From: an uncultured Clostridia bacterium
Lineage (GTDB): Bacteria > Bacillota > Clostridia > Christensenellales > UBA1242
DNA: 33,645 bases
Reading direction: 5' to 3'
NCBI GenBank assembly: GCA_947625955.1
Contig: CANQQH010000002.1
Coordinates: 1 to 33,645 of the forward strand
Shown here: positions 25,132-33,053 of the stretch, in pieces
Layout of the letters: each line of letters begins with the position of its first letter
How positions within the stretch are numbered: position 1 is the first letter of the stretch
Position numbers and translations under genes: made by a program
Notes under the pieces: generated by a model
Told to the model about the DNA's origin: nothing
The model's input: the letters and a program-made list of their open reading frames with translations, nothing else
Databases searched by the model: none

Positions 25132-25155
25132 CATTATAATGATTTTTTCGAAATT

Positions 25156-25476
25156 TTAGAAAAAACTTAATTGATTGCTTTCAACTTTTTTCTCTTTTTT
25201 CAAAGGAACACCAGTTAAAATCTTCATTGAGGAATATTGTTTTTCAGTCACAATCATAGAGCGCACTGAACCTGTTTTGGGAACTTTTACCGCAACTCTG
25301 TCCTGATGCAGTTGAGCTGATTCCAACGTGTTGCACACTCTTCCATAGAGGCTATATTGTATCATATAGAAGCCATCTTTTATCAAAAAGTTCCTAAATT
25401 GTGTTGCCTCTTTTCTTTCAACAGCAGTCACAACGGGCAAATCAAAAAAGACCAAGATTCTCATAACTCTACTCAT
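25156..25476 (-). CDS. cas2: CRISPR-associated endonuclease Cas2
   Basis: Cas2 of the adaptation complex, in which a Cas2 dimer bridges two Cas1 dimers for spacer integration. MRILVFFDLPVVTAVERKEATQFRNFL is the ferredoxin-like first half with the conserved Asp (FFDLP), and IQYSLYGRVCNT is the next strand pair. The track gives a start at 25500, but MSRVMRILVFFDLP from 25476 is far more usual; its ATGAGTAG overlaps the cas1 stop. A start at 25464 (MRILVFF) is also possible. It is the last gene of the tracrRNA-cas9-cas1-cas2 row; no csn2 or cas4 follows, which defines subtype II-C. Confidence 0.95.
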   Translation of the reverse strand: MSRVMRILVFFDLPVVTAVERKEATQFRNFLIKDGFYMIQYSLYGRVCNTLESAQLHQDRVAVKVPKTGSVRSMIVTEKQYSSMKILTGVPLKKEKKVESNQLSFF

Positions 25477-26359
25477 ACTTGTGCACATTGAGCCCAACAA
25501 TTTTGATTTGTTTTATTTCTCTCTTATTTGTTTTCAAACATTCCAAAAAACTCTCAACATAAATATCGATCGCGTTTGAGAGCGTTTGCATTTTACCATC
25601 AACTTCAACGTCTATATTAATTATATTATAAATCCGTGTTTTTATCTCGGTTGTGACAGCAGTTTCTTTATCAAGATAAATTTTCACAAACAAGTCCACA
25701 ATTGGCCTAAATGGTTCCATCAGATCATCTGCCAAATTAAATTGGTTGAACTGATTTGAATGTTTTATTCCCCAAAACGGCATGAGGCCATGCACAACTA
25801 TACTTCGCGCAACAAATCCGCGTATGATTGCATAACCATAGTTCAAAAATGCATTGATAATGTTATCGTTCCTACGCTTGAAGTCTTTGTTAAACAATTC
25901 TTTGAAATAAATTTGACTTGCTGTTGCTTCAACGTTGCTGCTATCATCACTCAGCACACTATCAGCCAAATTTTTGAGTTTGTCATTCCCGCCACAGATA
26001 TTCAAGACTTCGTTTTGATTCCTAATTTTATTTTTTACAACATTTTGCCATAGTTGTTTTATCAATGGTTTGCTTGCACCAATTTGATGGTTGTAGTTCA
26101 AAATATTATAATGTTGGCAATATGGCAGCAACACGCCACAGGGCAAGTGTTTTTCGTCGCAAACAAAGACCAAAACACCGTTCTGCGCAAACTGAGAAAG
26201 AGTGTAATTTGAAATGCTTCCACTCATATTTTCTATCATAACGCTATTAATGTCTTCAAGTGGATAATCGTTTTGCTGTTCTGAGTTTTTCAAAAACACC
26301 TGGTTGTTCTTTATGTTTATATGCGCTTCATTGCCCACAAAAATATTAATATAACCCAT
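25469..26359 (-). CDS. cas1: CRISPR-associated endonuclease Cas1 (type II)
   Basis: The 296-residue integrase of the adaptation complex. The metal-binding residues of the Cas1 family are visible: Glu144 in VEATASQIYF, His200 in WGIKHSNQFNQFNLADDL and Glu215 in LMEPFRPIVDLFV. The N-terminal beta domain (MGYINIFVGNEAHINIKN...VFLKNSEQQ) and the length are normal for subtype II-C. Its ATG overlaps the cas9 stop as TAATG, with AAGGAAAG inside the end of cas9, so it is translationally coupled to cas9. No truncation. Confidence 0.98.
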   Translation of the reverse strand: MGYINIFVGNEAHINIKNNQVFLKNSEQQNDYPLEDINSVMIENMSGSISNYTLSQFAQNGVLVFVCDEKHLPCGVLLPYCQHYNILNYNHQIGASKPLIKQLWQNVVKNKIRNQNEVLNICGGNDKLKNLADSVLSDDSSNVEATASQIYFKELFNKDFKRRNDNIINAFLNYGYAIIRGFVARSIVVHGLMPFWGIKHSNQFNQFNLADDLMEPFRPIVDLFVKIYLDKETAVTTEIKTRIYNIINIDVEVDGKMQTLSNAIDIYVESFLECLKTNKREIKQIKIVGLNVHKYE

Positions 26360-29300
26360 TAAAGTTCTTTCCTTGTTTCCTTAGGCGCTTTGTATATGTT
26401 GCCCATAATATCAACATAATATTTTTCAATATTTGGCAGCGTTTTAACACCTAAATTATCTCTTTTGTAACACCTATCATGAGTAAGGACCTCAATGCTA
26501 GCATTTGCAATATTTGTTCCATTATAATATCCAAGCAACTCTTTCACCTTTATTTTATCTGGCTTCTTCGATAATGGATTATTAAATGTCTTAACACACT
26601 CCTTTTCTTCATTGAAGGTTAACTTTATTAGGTCGTTTTGATAAAGACTGAAACAAAATTCAAAACCATCATCAATTTCAGTCCATTCTTTTCCTATTTC
26701 CACAACTTTATTAGGCAATTTCTTTGCATAATAATCACTCACATAGACTGGACACAAGAAATATTTATTGGCCTTTTTGAAAACATCAACCCTTACCATA
26801 CCTCCGTTTGCCGCCGCCCCATTTGGAGTTTTCACATAGCTTGACGCTTTAACATAAGCTTTAACCTTTCTAACAACAGGCCCATCCGTTCCGTCCTTTC
26901 TAGGTTTTCTAAATTCTATGTTTGGCGTTATTTTCCCATTTTCAATCAAGTAATTTTTGAGCTTCAAATATAACAATCTATCACTTTCTGGTTTATAGTA
27001 ATCCTCAATAGATTGATTTGGATACTTATCCCCTTTCAAAGGAACAATTTCAGGTTTGTTTTTCACACTAAGATTTTCAATAGAAACACTCTTTATCAAT
27101 CTTTTTGTGTTTCCATACTCACGATCACTCATCATTGTTTCTTGGTGAATTGCGCCCGTCAGTTTTGTTGTTTTCATTCTGCTGATAAACACTGGCTCCG
27201 CACCCGCAGTCTCTTCTTCGCTATAACCAAGATTTATCAGTTCTTGTTTGTCGCTTTGCGAAAATTCATTGCGATAGTAGTCAACTTTTCCGCGAATTTC
27301 CAGTTCCTTCACGAAGTTCAAGTATGGCGGAGTTAACCTATCGCTCATCAAATCAATGCCAAGCTGTTCCAATTCATCTTTTTCTTGTTTATTCAAAACT
27401 TCACCAGTTTTCTTGCTGATGAAAACATTATGCTTATCATCAAAAACAAATTTTTCTTTCAGCATATTAAACTTTGTAATTTTTTGAATTTCGCTATTTG
27501 ATACTGTTGAAATGATGGCTGCGTCAATACAATGGTGAATATCACCATCATCACGAATTTTGTTGATACCCCAAAACTTCCTAAGATAACTTGTAACCGC
27601 CCCATTAACACTTCTTATAACATTCTTTTTTTCGCGTTGGCTTGGCTCAACTTTGAGGTATTTTTGCATGAGGTTGAGCATGAAACGAGAAATATATCTT
27701 GTATCGTTAAGATTGCGTTCAATAAAATATTTTTGTTGTTCTTCGCCATACTTTTCCTTTAACAACCTGGTTTCTTTTTCTCTATTTTTCAAAAGAACAA
27801 CACGCCCAACAAACTCAGCCCACTTGTTTTTATCATCGCCCATGTATTCAAACGGAGTTCTGTTGCCCTTGTTCTGGTTTTCCTGAGCCAGAACCAAAAC
27901 CTTATTATTAAAGCTATCATCCATACTTCTGCTGAAAGGCAAAATATGGTCAATTTGCACATAGTTTGGCTCGAAAAGTCTGCTAAACTCTATTGGTTTT
28001 CCACTATATATACATTTACCATTCTGCTCATTATACAATTTATATTTCAGCAAATCCAAGTAGGTCGGTTTAACAAGTCCAAATTCCTTTAAGTTCTCGC
28101 GCGCTTGATCGTTTTTTAGCAAGTTTTCATCTTGCCTTTTCTGCATTTTCTTTCTTTCAGAAAAGTCTCTACTCATATCTCTTGCAAGTTCGATGTTAAC
28201 TTGTTGAGGAGAACCATATTCCTTTATTATTGCATTGATGATTCTTAATGTTTGGTGAACCGCCCTTTTAACAACTGGAGAGGTTATATCTTCAAGTGTT
28301 TCATCAATTTCCTTGCCTTTGAGATATTTCATCTTTTCTGTTTCAAAGCTTGAATGATTATAGCCAGCACTTCTTGCTGCGATATCATATCTCTCGCCCT
28401 TTTCAAGATAAGGAATCATCTTCGTCATTGCAATAATACTCAAAGAACCAAACTGCTCAAAACTCAGTTCTTTAATGCTATTTTGCTGCTCAACAGAAAG
28501 CCCCTTTAACAAATCGCTGTTTTCAATATACTTTTGAATATTTTGCTCACTTTTATTATACGAAAGTATTGTTGCAACCTCGTCGATAAGTTGAATATTG
28601 TCATATGAGCTTTCCAGTTCCAACGCCTTCCTGATCGAATAACTCTTTGTCATACTAAAAAATGTTGCTTTTTCGCTTGACGCAACCAGTTCTTCATCAG
28701 TCAGTTCAACATCTCGCTTGCCTTGATATCTGCAAAGATTGAATCGCTCACTAGTTGGCAAAGACAACAACTTTCTTATTTGAGAAAATTTGAGCTGCTC
28801 TTTCTCCCTGATCTCTTTTATTAGAATATTTCGTTGTTCTTCTGTTAAAGGTTCATCATTGATTCTTAGATTGTTTATTTTCGAAAGCGCATTGAAATAT
28901 TCAAATGTATATGTTGCCTTTGGAGCTCTTGGTTCACCATTTTCGAACGTACACATTCCAACTTCGAATTTGGCAGAGTACGGACTTGGTTTCCCAGGGC
29001 CTTGATCAAATGTCCTCTGCGCAGAAAAAATACTAAGCACATTCTCAATGAATTGCTCGTCGATTTGAGGATAATACTCTTTTTGTTTTTCAAGAATTTG
29101 CCTTATTTCATCTTTTAGCAAACTTCTATAAAAGCAATTTTGGTAATCTCCTGAATGGTTTCTAATGTTATATATCTCGCGCCCGCATTGTTCAATCTTG
29201 AATCTATTGTCAAAATAAAGAGCTTCGCCGACAGTTTTGTAGCCTCCATCGGTCAAGAACTTCGTGTTGCTATTTAATGATTCAAGCAACTTTCCTTCTT

Positions 29301-29718
29301 CACTTCCACCATTCTTGCGATTACTTTCAAAGCCTCTTCTTTTGAGAATATTGAGAATTATTTTTATGATTTCTCCACAACTAACTTTTTCTTTTATAGC
29401 TTTTGAGCGCAACCAATAAACATCTTCATTGGAAACGCTGGCCAGTTGTTTTTCAACATCAACACCAAAAGTCCTTTGCAATAGTGCCTTCATTCTTTGC
29501 TTTCTCAACGCCTTTCTGCGCGTGCGACGACGCAATCCGCGCTTTTCGCGTCGATTTTTGGCAGTGCTCTCACCAGTCTTTTCCACTTCATTTGGACTAA
29601 ACGTCCTGACACCCAACTTTATTATTCTTGTTGGTTCTTCGGTTACAGGGTCATTTTCCAAAACAGCCCAACCAACACTTCCAACGCCAATATCTAAACC
29701 GATTCTATACTTATTCAT
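26359..29718 (-). CDS. cas9: CRISPR-associated endonuclease Cas9 (type II-C, 1119 aa)
   Basis: RNA-guided DNA nuclease. RuvC-I IGLDIGVGSVGWAV with Asp9; arginine-rich bridge helix RREKRGLRRRTRRKALRKQRM (56-76); helical recognition lobe to about 480; RuvC-II VNIELARDM with Glu510; HNH with QIDHILPFSRS, His591, and Asn614 in ENQNKGNR; RuvC-III HHCIDAAII with His729 and Asp732; then a PAM-interacting part from about 840 to 1119. All catalytic residues are present, so it should cut both strands. At 1119 residues it is a compact Cas9 as expected for II-C. An AGGAG ribosome binding site stands 7 bases before the ATG. The tracrRNA lies directly upstream on the same strand. The cas9 promoter itself is weak by eye. 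The PAM cannot be read from the sequence. Confidence 0.99.
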   Translation of the reverse strand: MNKYRIGLDIGVGSVGWAVLENDPVTEEPTRIIKLGVRTFSPNEVEKTGESTAKNRREKRGLRRRTRRKALRKQRMKALLQRTFGVDVEKQLASVSNEDVYWLRSKAIKEKVSCGEIIKIILNILKRRGFESNRKNGGSEEGKLLESLNSNTKFLTDGGYKTVGEALYFDNRFKIEQCGREIYNIRNHSGDYQNCFYRSLLKDEIRQILEKQKEYYPQIDEQFIENVLSIFSAQRTFDQGPGKPSPYSAKFEVGMCTFENGEPRAPKATYTFEYFNALSKINNLRINDEPLTEEQRNILIKEIREKEQLKFSQIRKLLSLPTSERFNLCRYQGKRDVELTDEELVASSEKATFFSMTKSYSIRKALELESSYDNIQLIDEVATILSYNKSEQNIQKYIENSDLLKGLSVEQQNSIKELSFEQFGSLSIIAMTKMIPYLEKGERYDIAARSAGYNHSSFETEKMKYLKGKEIDETLEDITSPVVKRAVHQTLRIINAIIKEYGSPQQVNIELARDMSRDFSERKKMQKRQDENLLKNDQARENLKEFGLVKPTYLDLLKYKLYNEQNGKCIYSGKPIEFSRLFEPNYVQIDHILPFSRSMDDSFNNKVLVLAQENQNKGNRTPFEYMGDDKNKWAEFVGRVVLLKNREKETRLLKEKYGEEQQKYFIERNLNDTRYISRFMLNLMQKYLKVEPSQREKKNVIRSVNGAVTSYLRKFWGINKIRDDGDIHHCIDAAIISTVSNSEIQKITKFNMLKEKFVFDDKHNVFISKKTGEVLNKQEKDELEQLGIDLMSDRLTPPYLNFVKELEIRGKVDYYRNEFSQSDKQELINLGYSEEETAGAEPVFISRMKTTKLTGAIHQETMMSDREYGNTKRLIKSVSIENLSVKNKPEIVPLKGDKYPNQSIEDYYKPESDRLLYLKLKNYLIENGKITPNIEFRKPRKDGTDGPVVRKVKAYVKASSYVKTPNGAAANGGMVRVDVFKKANKYFLCPVYVSDYYAKKLPNKVVEIGKEWTEIDDGFEFCFSLYQNDLIKLTFNEEKECVKTFNNPLSKKPDKIKVKELLGYYNGTNIANASIEVLTHDRCYKRDNLGVKTLPNIEKYYVDIMGNIYKAPKETRKEL

Positions 29719-29791
29719 TAGTATCTCCTAAGCAACTATAATTAACGACATAATAACACACTTTTCATTCGTTGGCTAGTATTTTTCAAAC

Positions 29792-29886
29792 AAAAAGACC
29801 ACCTTCTCAGGTGATCACTTACTGGATGGGCTTTCGCCCACCATTATTTTAGTAACCTATTGAACTTTGGTATGGTATAAGTTACA
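29792..29886 (-). ncRNA. tracrRNA of the type II-C system
   Basis: On the minus strand, just below the promoter, the RNA begins near GTAACTTATACC. Bases 29847-29880 form the anti-repeat: read on + they match the CRISPR repeat at most positions (TTTTAGTAACCTATTGAACT then TTGGTATGGTATAA), so the RNA can pair with the crRNA repeat. The tail has a tetraloop hairpin TGGGC-GAAA-GCCCA (29827-29840) and a terminator hairpin GATCACCT-GAGA-AGGTGGTC (29797-29816) followed by five T. The total of about 95 nt is typical of II-C tracrRNAs. The crRNA:tracrRNA duplex would carry mismatches in its middle, which form the usual bulge. Confidence 0.9.
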
Positions 29887-29891
29887 TTTTC

Positions 29892-29920
29892 ATTTTATAG
29901 TATCTTTCCCCTTTTGTCAA
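29892..29920 (-). promoter_or_regulatory. tracrRNA promoter
   Basis: On the minus strand: TTGACA (29920-29915), exactly 17 bases, TAAAAT (29897-29892). The start point predicted about 7 bases on falls just before the anti-repeat. Confidence 0.8.
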
Positions 29921-30068
29921 TAATTTTCAAACATAATTTTTTTTCAATAAATTTTATTGCCGCTGAGCATACTAACACTAACCAGCGCAGAAAACAAATT
30001 TTATGATATTTTCTTTTTTTGCGTGCTTTTGCGAAAGTTTATGCTATAATGGCGGTGTGGAGAAAAAA

Positions 30069-30401
30069 ATGAAAGTATATAACAAACTTGTGAGGGATAA
30101 AATTCCTGAAATCATCGCTGCGGACAACGGCAGAATTTGCTCAACCAGAATAATGAACGACAAAGAATACTTGCTTGCACTCAACCAAAAAATGCAAGAG
30201 GAACTCATCGAATATCTTGAAAGTGGAAGCGTTGAAGAACTGGCGGATTTGGAAGAGGTTTTGCGAGCAATTCTCGACATCAAGAAAGTTCCGTATAGCG
30301 AATTTGAAGAGATAAGAAATTCAAAAGCAGAAAAACGCGGTGCGTTCAAAAAGAAGATTTTTCTTGAAAATGTGAAAGAACCTGATGAACCTGACAGATA
30401 A
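30069..30401 (+). CDS. phosphoribosyl-ATP pyrophosphohydrolase-like / MazG-like protein
   Basis: The ATG at 30069, after GGAG, is chosen over the track start at 30003, which lies upstream of the promoter. The 110-residue protein has YNKLVRDKIPEIIAADN, the signature of the small PRA-PH-like NTP pyrophosphatases. The MazG-type metal site is seen as KMQEELIEYLES (E-E) and VEELADLEEVLRAIL (E...D). Such enzymes hydrolyse nucleotide triphosphates to monophosphates (house-cleaning); many phage and accessory islands carry one. An extended -10 (TGCTATAAT, 30044-30052) lies upstream and a terminator downstream, so it is a single gene. Confidence 0.88.
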   Translation: MKVYNKLVRDKIPEIIAADNGRICSTRIMNDKEYLLALNQKMQEELIEYLESGSVEELADLEEVLRAILDIKKVPYSEFEEIRNSKAEKRGAFKKKIFLENVKEPDEPDR

Positions 30402-30420
30402 CGGCTCAGTTTTCGTATAA

Positions 30421-30450
30421 CAAAAAGTCGAGCTTTCGCTCGGCTTTTTG
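30421..30450. terminator. terminator after the MazG-like gene
   Basis: AAAAAGTCGAGC, TTTC loop, GCTCGGCTTTTT: a near-perfect stem with flanking A and T runs. Confidence 0.85.
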
Positions 30451-30494
30451 CTTTGAGAATTTATTCAAAACATTCATTTTCTTGGCATATTTAT

Positions 30495-30942
30495 TTATAT
30501 TTTATTCTTTCGCATCATGAAATGAGTTCGAGATTCGTCATATGTTTCAAAAGCCCAGCCTCTCATATAAGTGTTTTGCGGGATTAGATTTGAAAACGCG
30601 CAAAAGGATGACACAATTTTTGTGCTCTTTAATGATTTCTTTTAATATTGTTGTTCCTATTCCCTTGCCCTGCCATTTGGGCAAAATGCAAAGGTTCCCC
30701 TGCTCGTATTCGCCGCTTGGCAAAAACTTGCCATTTTTGAACCCAATTTCTTCATTGCCGCATAGGATAATCTCTATATTTTCTTTTTCATCCTTGAGAA
30801 AACTATCAAACATTTTGTGCTGAACTGCGTCGTCCCAACCGCCAAAATATTCATCAACATATTTCTTATAGCCGATTTTCTTCACATCATAAATGAAGTC
30901 ATAGTCAGCATCGCTATATTTTCTAAAACTAATTTTTTTCAT
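30495..30942 (-). pseudogene. GNAT acetyltransferase with 3' frameshift
   Basis: The ORF track gives 30547-30942 (131 aa): MKKISFRKYSDADYDFIYDVKKIGYKKYVDEYFGGW, then GNLCILPKWQGKGIGTTILKEII with the acetyl-CoA motif QGKGIG, then LLRVFKSNPAKHLYERLGF and a stop. Taking out one T from the run in GGCTTTTGAAAC lets the frame continue as ETYDESRTHFMMRKNKI to a stop at 30495, which is just the C-terminal strand a GNAT needs. The break therefore lies at about 30547-30553 in a T4 run. It may be a sequence error. AAGGAG stands before the ATG. Confidence 0.8.
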
Positions 30943-30988
30943 AATTACTCCTTCGACTTATTGCCTATACTCCATAAGAACTAAACGA

Positions 30989-31444
30989 TTATAAATTATA
31001 ATACTCTGTTGTGGGTTCGTCCAAAAAATAAATAAGACTATTTTGTGTTTTGAATTCTAGCCCTGAGTATGTGGGTTTTTGAACAAAATTAAACCTTTTA
31101 TCATTTTTATAGGTTTTGAAAAATATATCATAGTCTGTCACGCGAAAATCTGGCGCGGCAAGCCATGGCAGTCTTGTTTCATCAAACTTGCGAACTTTAA
31201 TGATTTTGAGCATCCCAAATTGAGTTTTTATAGGTTTATGAAACACATAAAAATTACCTCGTTCAGTTTCTTCTATCACCCTTGCAATCTTTTTTGCTTC
31301 TTCATCAAGCATGGCTTTATGTTCTTCTGACCTTGGAAAAATGTCAATAAAATCAACACCTTCAACATATTTTAGCGTTGAGATGTCTTTTTCGCAATCT
31401 TTCAAACATCCTATGATAATGCTATTAATATTAGAATAGTTCAT
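30989..31444 (-). CDS. hypothetical protein (151 aa)
   Basis: Not recognised. It is a soluble protein of mixed alpha/beta type: MNYSNINSIIIGCLKDCEKDISTLKYVEGVDFIDIF, a charged helix (EEHKAMLDEEAKKIARVIEETERG), then strands with aromatic residues (GNFYVFHKPIKTQFGMLKIIKVRKF and DYDIFFKTYKNDKRFNFVQKPTYSGLEF). GGGAGG lies in front of the ATG. The layout is suggestive of a small phage or accessory protein, but there is no motif on which to base a function. Confidence 0.65.
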   Translation of the reverse strand: MNYSNINSIIIGCLKDCEKDISTLKYVEGVDFIDIFPRSEEHKAMLDEEAKKIARVIEETERGNFYVFHKPIKTQFGMLKIIKVRKFDETRLPWLAAPDFRVTDYDIFFKTYKNDKRFNFVQKPTYSGLEFKTQNSLIYFLDEPTTEYYNL

Positions 31445-31514
31445 ATTTTTTTTCCTCCCTCAAAGTCACGAGTGTATATGTTAATATAAGATTCCTATTT
31501 GATTTTCATCCAGC

Positions 31515-32183
31515 TTACTTTATCTCAAAACTCCACCTGACGTGTTGGGCGGCAAAATATGGGCAGTGCTCTTTGTCTATGTCAGAGTCATGCTCAATGC
31601 CTTCCCAAGCAGCCCAAAATATTCTTCCGTTTTCAATGAACATCGACGCTTCAAAAATCCAATTTGGGTCATCGTCGGGGTCTATTGATGTTCCATTTCC
31701 CTTAATAACATTGGTTTCAACATCTCCATCACATTCGAAAAGAGCCTCTCCACCCCAACAAACAAATTTAATATATTGTTTGTTGCCCTTTTTGTATTTG
31801 TCTATCACGAGGGTATCATGGAACCACAACAGCGCCTCCATCACCCCGTCAATGTCCTTTTGGCTCTTTATCTCAAACCACTCTTGGAACTTTACCTTTA
31901 ATTGCATCTCTTTGCAGCGAGGCAATACCGATTCCAGGGGCTCAGCGTTAAGAATCCAATCATACCCACGATCTTCATCGCGCTCAATCCAATTCTCATT
32001 GCTCACGTCATAGATGAACACTTTGTGAAGAATTGCGCGATTAATCGTCTCAAAGACCGTGACTCTAATCAGCTTTTCGTTTGCCTCGTCCATGACAAGA
32101 AATTCTCGCTCTTCCTCGGTTTTATGAACGGCAAACACCTCTGCGTCATAGAACCCGTTTTTAGTCTTTATTCGTGCACGCAT
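31515..32183 (-). CDS. hypothetical protein (222 aa)
   Basis: The ATG at 32183 is preceded by GGAGGG and fits the promoter; the track start at 32198 does not. No family is recognised. There are two parts: an N-terminal domain with RARIKTKNGFYDAEVFAVHKTEEEREFLVMDE, and a C-terminal part with KYKKGNKQYIKFVCWGGEALFECDGDVE and FWAAWEGIEHDSDIDKEHCPYFAAQHVRW, rich in Trp and acidic residues. No signal peptide or membrane segment. It has its own consensus promoter (TTGACA, 17, TACAAT). Confidence 0.65.
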   Translation of the reverse strand: MRARIKTKNGFYDAEVFAVHKTEEEREFLVMDEANEKLIRVTVFETINRAILHKVFIYDVSNENWIERDEDRGYDWILNAEPLESVLPRCKEMQLKVKFQEWFEIKSQKDIDGVMEALLWFHDTLVIDKYKKGNKQYIKFVCWGGEALFECDGDVETNVIKGNGTSIDPDDDPNWIFEASMFIENGRIFWAAWEGIEHDSDIDKEHCPYFAAQHVRWSFEIK

Positions 32184-32203
32184 ACTTTTGCCCTCCAAAT
32201 ATG

Positions 32204-32232
32204 ATTGTAACCGTGCATCAAGTTCTTGTCAA
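32204..32232 (-). promoter_or_regulatory. promoter of the 222-aa protein gene
   Basis: On the minus strand: TTGACA (32232-32227), 17 bases, TACAAT (32209-32204), about 20 bases before the ATG at 32183. Confidence 0.7.
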
Positions 32233-32250
32233 GCCAAACTGGCGGCATAT

Positions 32251-32313
32251 TTGTTGCGTGACAAGTCACGCGAAAAGTAATGGCGTTCTGCTTTTCCGCC
32301 CGTTCGAATCCCT
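32251..32313 (+). repeat. 62-base direct repeat, copy 1
   Basis: It begins at TTGTTGCGTGACAAGTCACG and ends GTTCGAATCCCT. It holds a perfect hairpin GCGTGAC-AA-GTCACGC at its start. Copy 2 is 509 bases downstream with one difference (T/C before GCGTGAC). Confidence 0.9.
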
Positions 32314-32448
32314 AACCCCTTGGAGAGAGGGATTCGCTCCTCGTCGAAGTGCGAGCTTTGTGGCGGGCAATCACTTGTTCCGCCTCTCTATCGAACCGGC
32401 GGCACAACCAACCGCACCTAGCATCATCTTTTGGGTTAAAAGTCAATT

Positions 32449-32488
32449 GAAAAAATCGCCATACAGCAGTAGTGTTATGGCGATTTTT
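32449..32488. terminator. terminator-like hairpin
   Basis: AAAAAATCGCCATA and TTATGGCGATTTTTT arms around an 11-base loop, A and T runs on both sides. No gene is seen directly before it on either strand. Confidence 0.7.
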
Positions 32489-32759
32489 TTCTTGCCTTTT
32501 ATTCCCAAAATCTAACGCAATCTGCTACCCTGGTCGATAGAATAAGTATAACAGGGTGAAACTAATAAAGGTTTACTTCGTTTCAGCCAGCCCCTTAAAG
32601 TTAACGCTACTCCTGTTGTGGATGTTATATAGTATAAAGCAGCAGATAGGGTGAAGATTATGAAATATGCAAAGAAAGAAAAAGCCTTAGACCTGTTTGG
32701 TCAAGGCTTTGCACTTTCTGTCGCAAATTTTGTGATATTCGCCCTATGTGCGTGAACTT

Positions 32760-32822
32760 TTGTCGCGTGACAAGTCACGCGAAAAGTAATGGCGTTCTGC
32801 TTTTCCGCCCGTTCGAATCCCT
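32760..32822 (+). repeat. 62-base direct repeat, copy 2
   Basis: Same sequence as 32251-32313 apart from one base. It leads into a hairpin module (GATAAAATGAAATCCG...CGGATTTCGTTTTAT) and the tRNA-Ser-like fragment. Confidence 0.9.
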
Positions 32823-32877
32823 CAATTCACACTAGATAAAATGAAATCCGGACACAAGGTTCGGATTTCGTTTTATA

Positions 32878-32898
32878 TGGCGGAGAGAGAGGGATTCG
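32878..32898 (-). other. tRNA-Ser-like 3' end fragment
   Basis: The minus strand reads GAATCCCTCTCTCTCCGCCA, the usual 3' end of bacterial tRNA-Ser (half of the T-arm, acceptor strand, discriminator G, CCA). It is followed by a terminator-like hairpin. The rest of a tRNA (anticodon arm, D-arm, 5' acceptor strand) is not present upstream on that strand. It is therefore a fragment or an attachment-site remnant rather than a gene. Confidence 0.55.
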
Positions 32899-33017
32899 CT
32901 CCGCATCGCTATCGCGACCGCCCACTTCCGTGGGCTTGCTATCACGCCGGCCGCTAAAAACGCTCCACTGGAGCATTTTTTTAACGCGGCGTTCGAATCC
33001 CTCACAAACTTCGTGAG

Positions 33018-33053
33018 ATAAAAAAATCGGGCATAAGCCCGACTTTTTTTATC
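33018..33053. terminator. terminator-like hairpin of a repeat module
   Basis: GATAAAAAAATCGGGC, loop ATAA, GCCCGACTTTTTTTATC: a stem of about 16 pairs. On the minus strand it follows GTGCCGCCA, again a tRNA-3'-end-like sequence. Confidence 0.7.

Noticed and set aside
25130-25145. TATAAT on the minus strand (ATTATAATG) as promoter reading into the array
   Set aside because: No -35 at 15-19 bases, and transcription would be antisense to the crRNAs and run into the hairpin at once. It is more likely part of an A/T palindrome.
25156-29718. csn2 or cas4 gene that would make the system II-A or II-B
   Set aside because: cas2 is followed directly by the terminator and array, and nothing else is encoded between the tracrRNA and the array.
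32660-32755. 31-codon ORF on +, MKYAKKEKALDLFGQGF...
   Set aside because: Weak ribosome binding site and it includes a terminator-like hairpin. Possible but not supported enough to list as a gene.
32299-33000. A complete tRNA gene at one of the GTTCGAATCCC words
   Set aside because: I tried to find acceptor pairing, D-arm and anticodon arm on both strands around each word. Only 3' parts are present.
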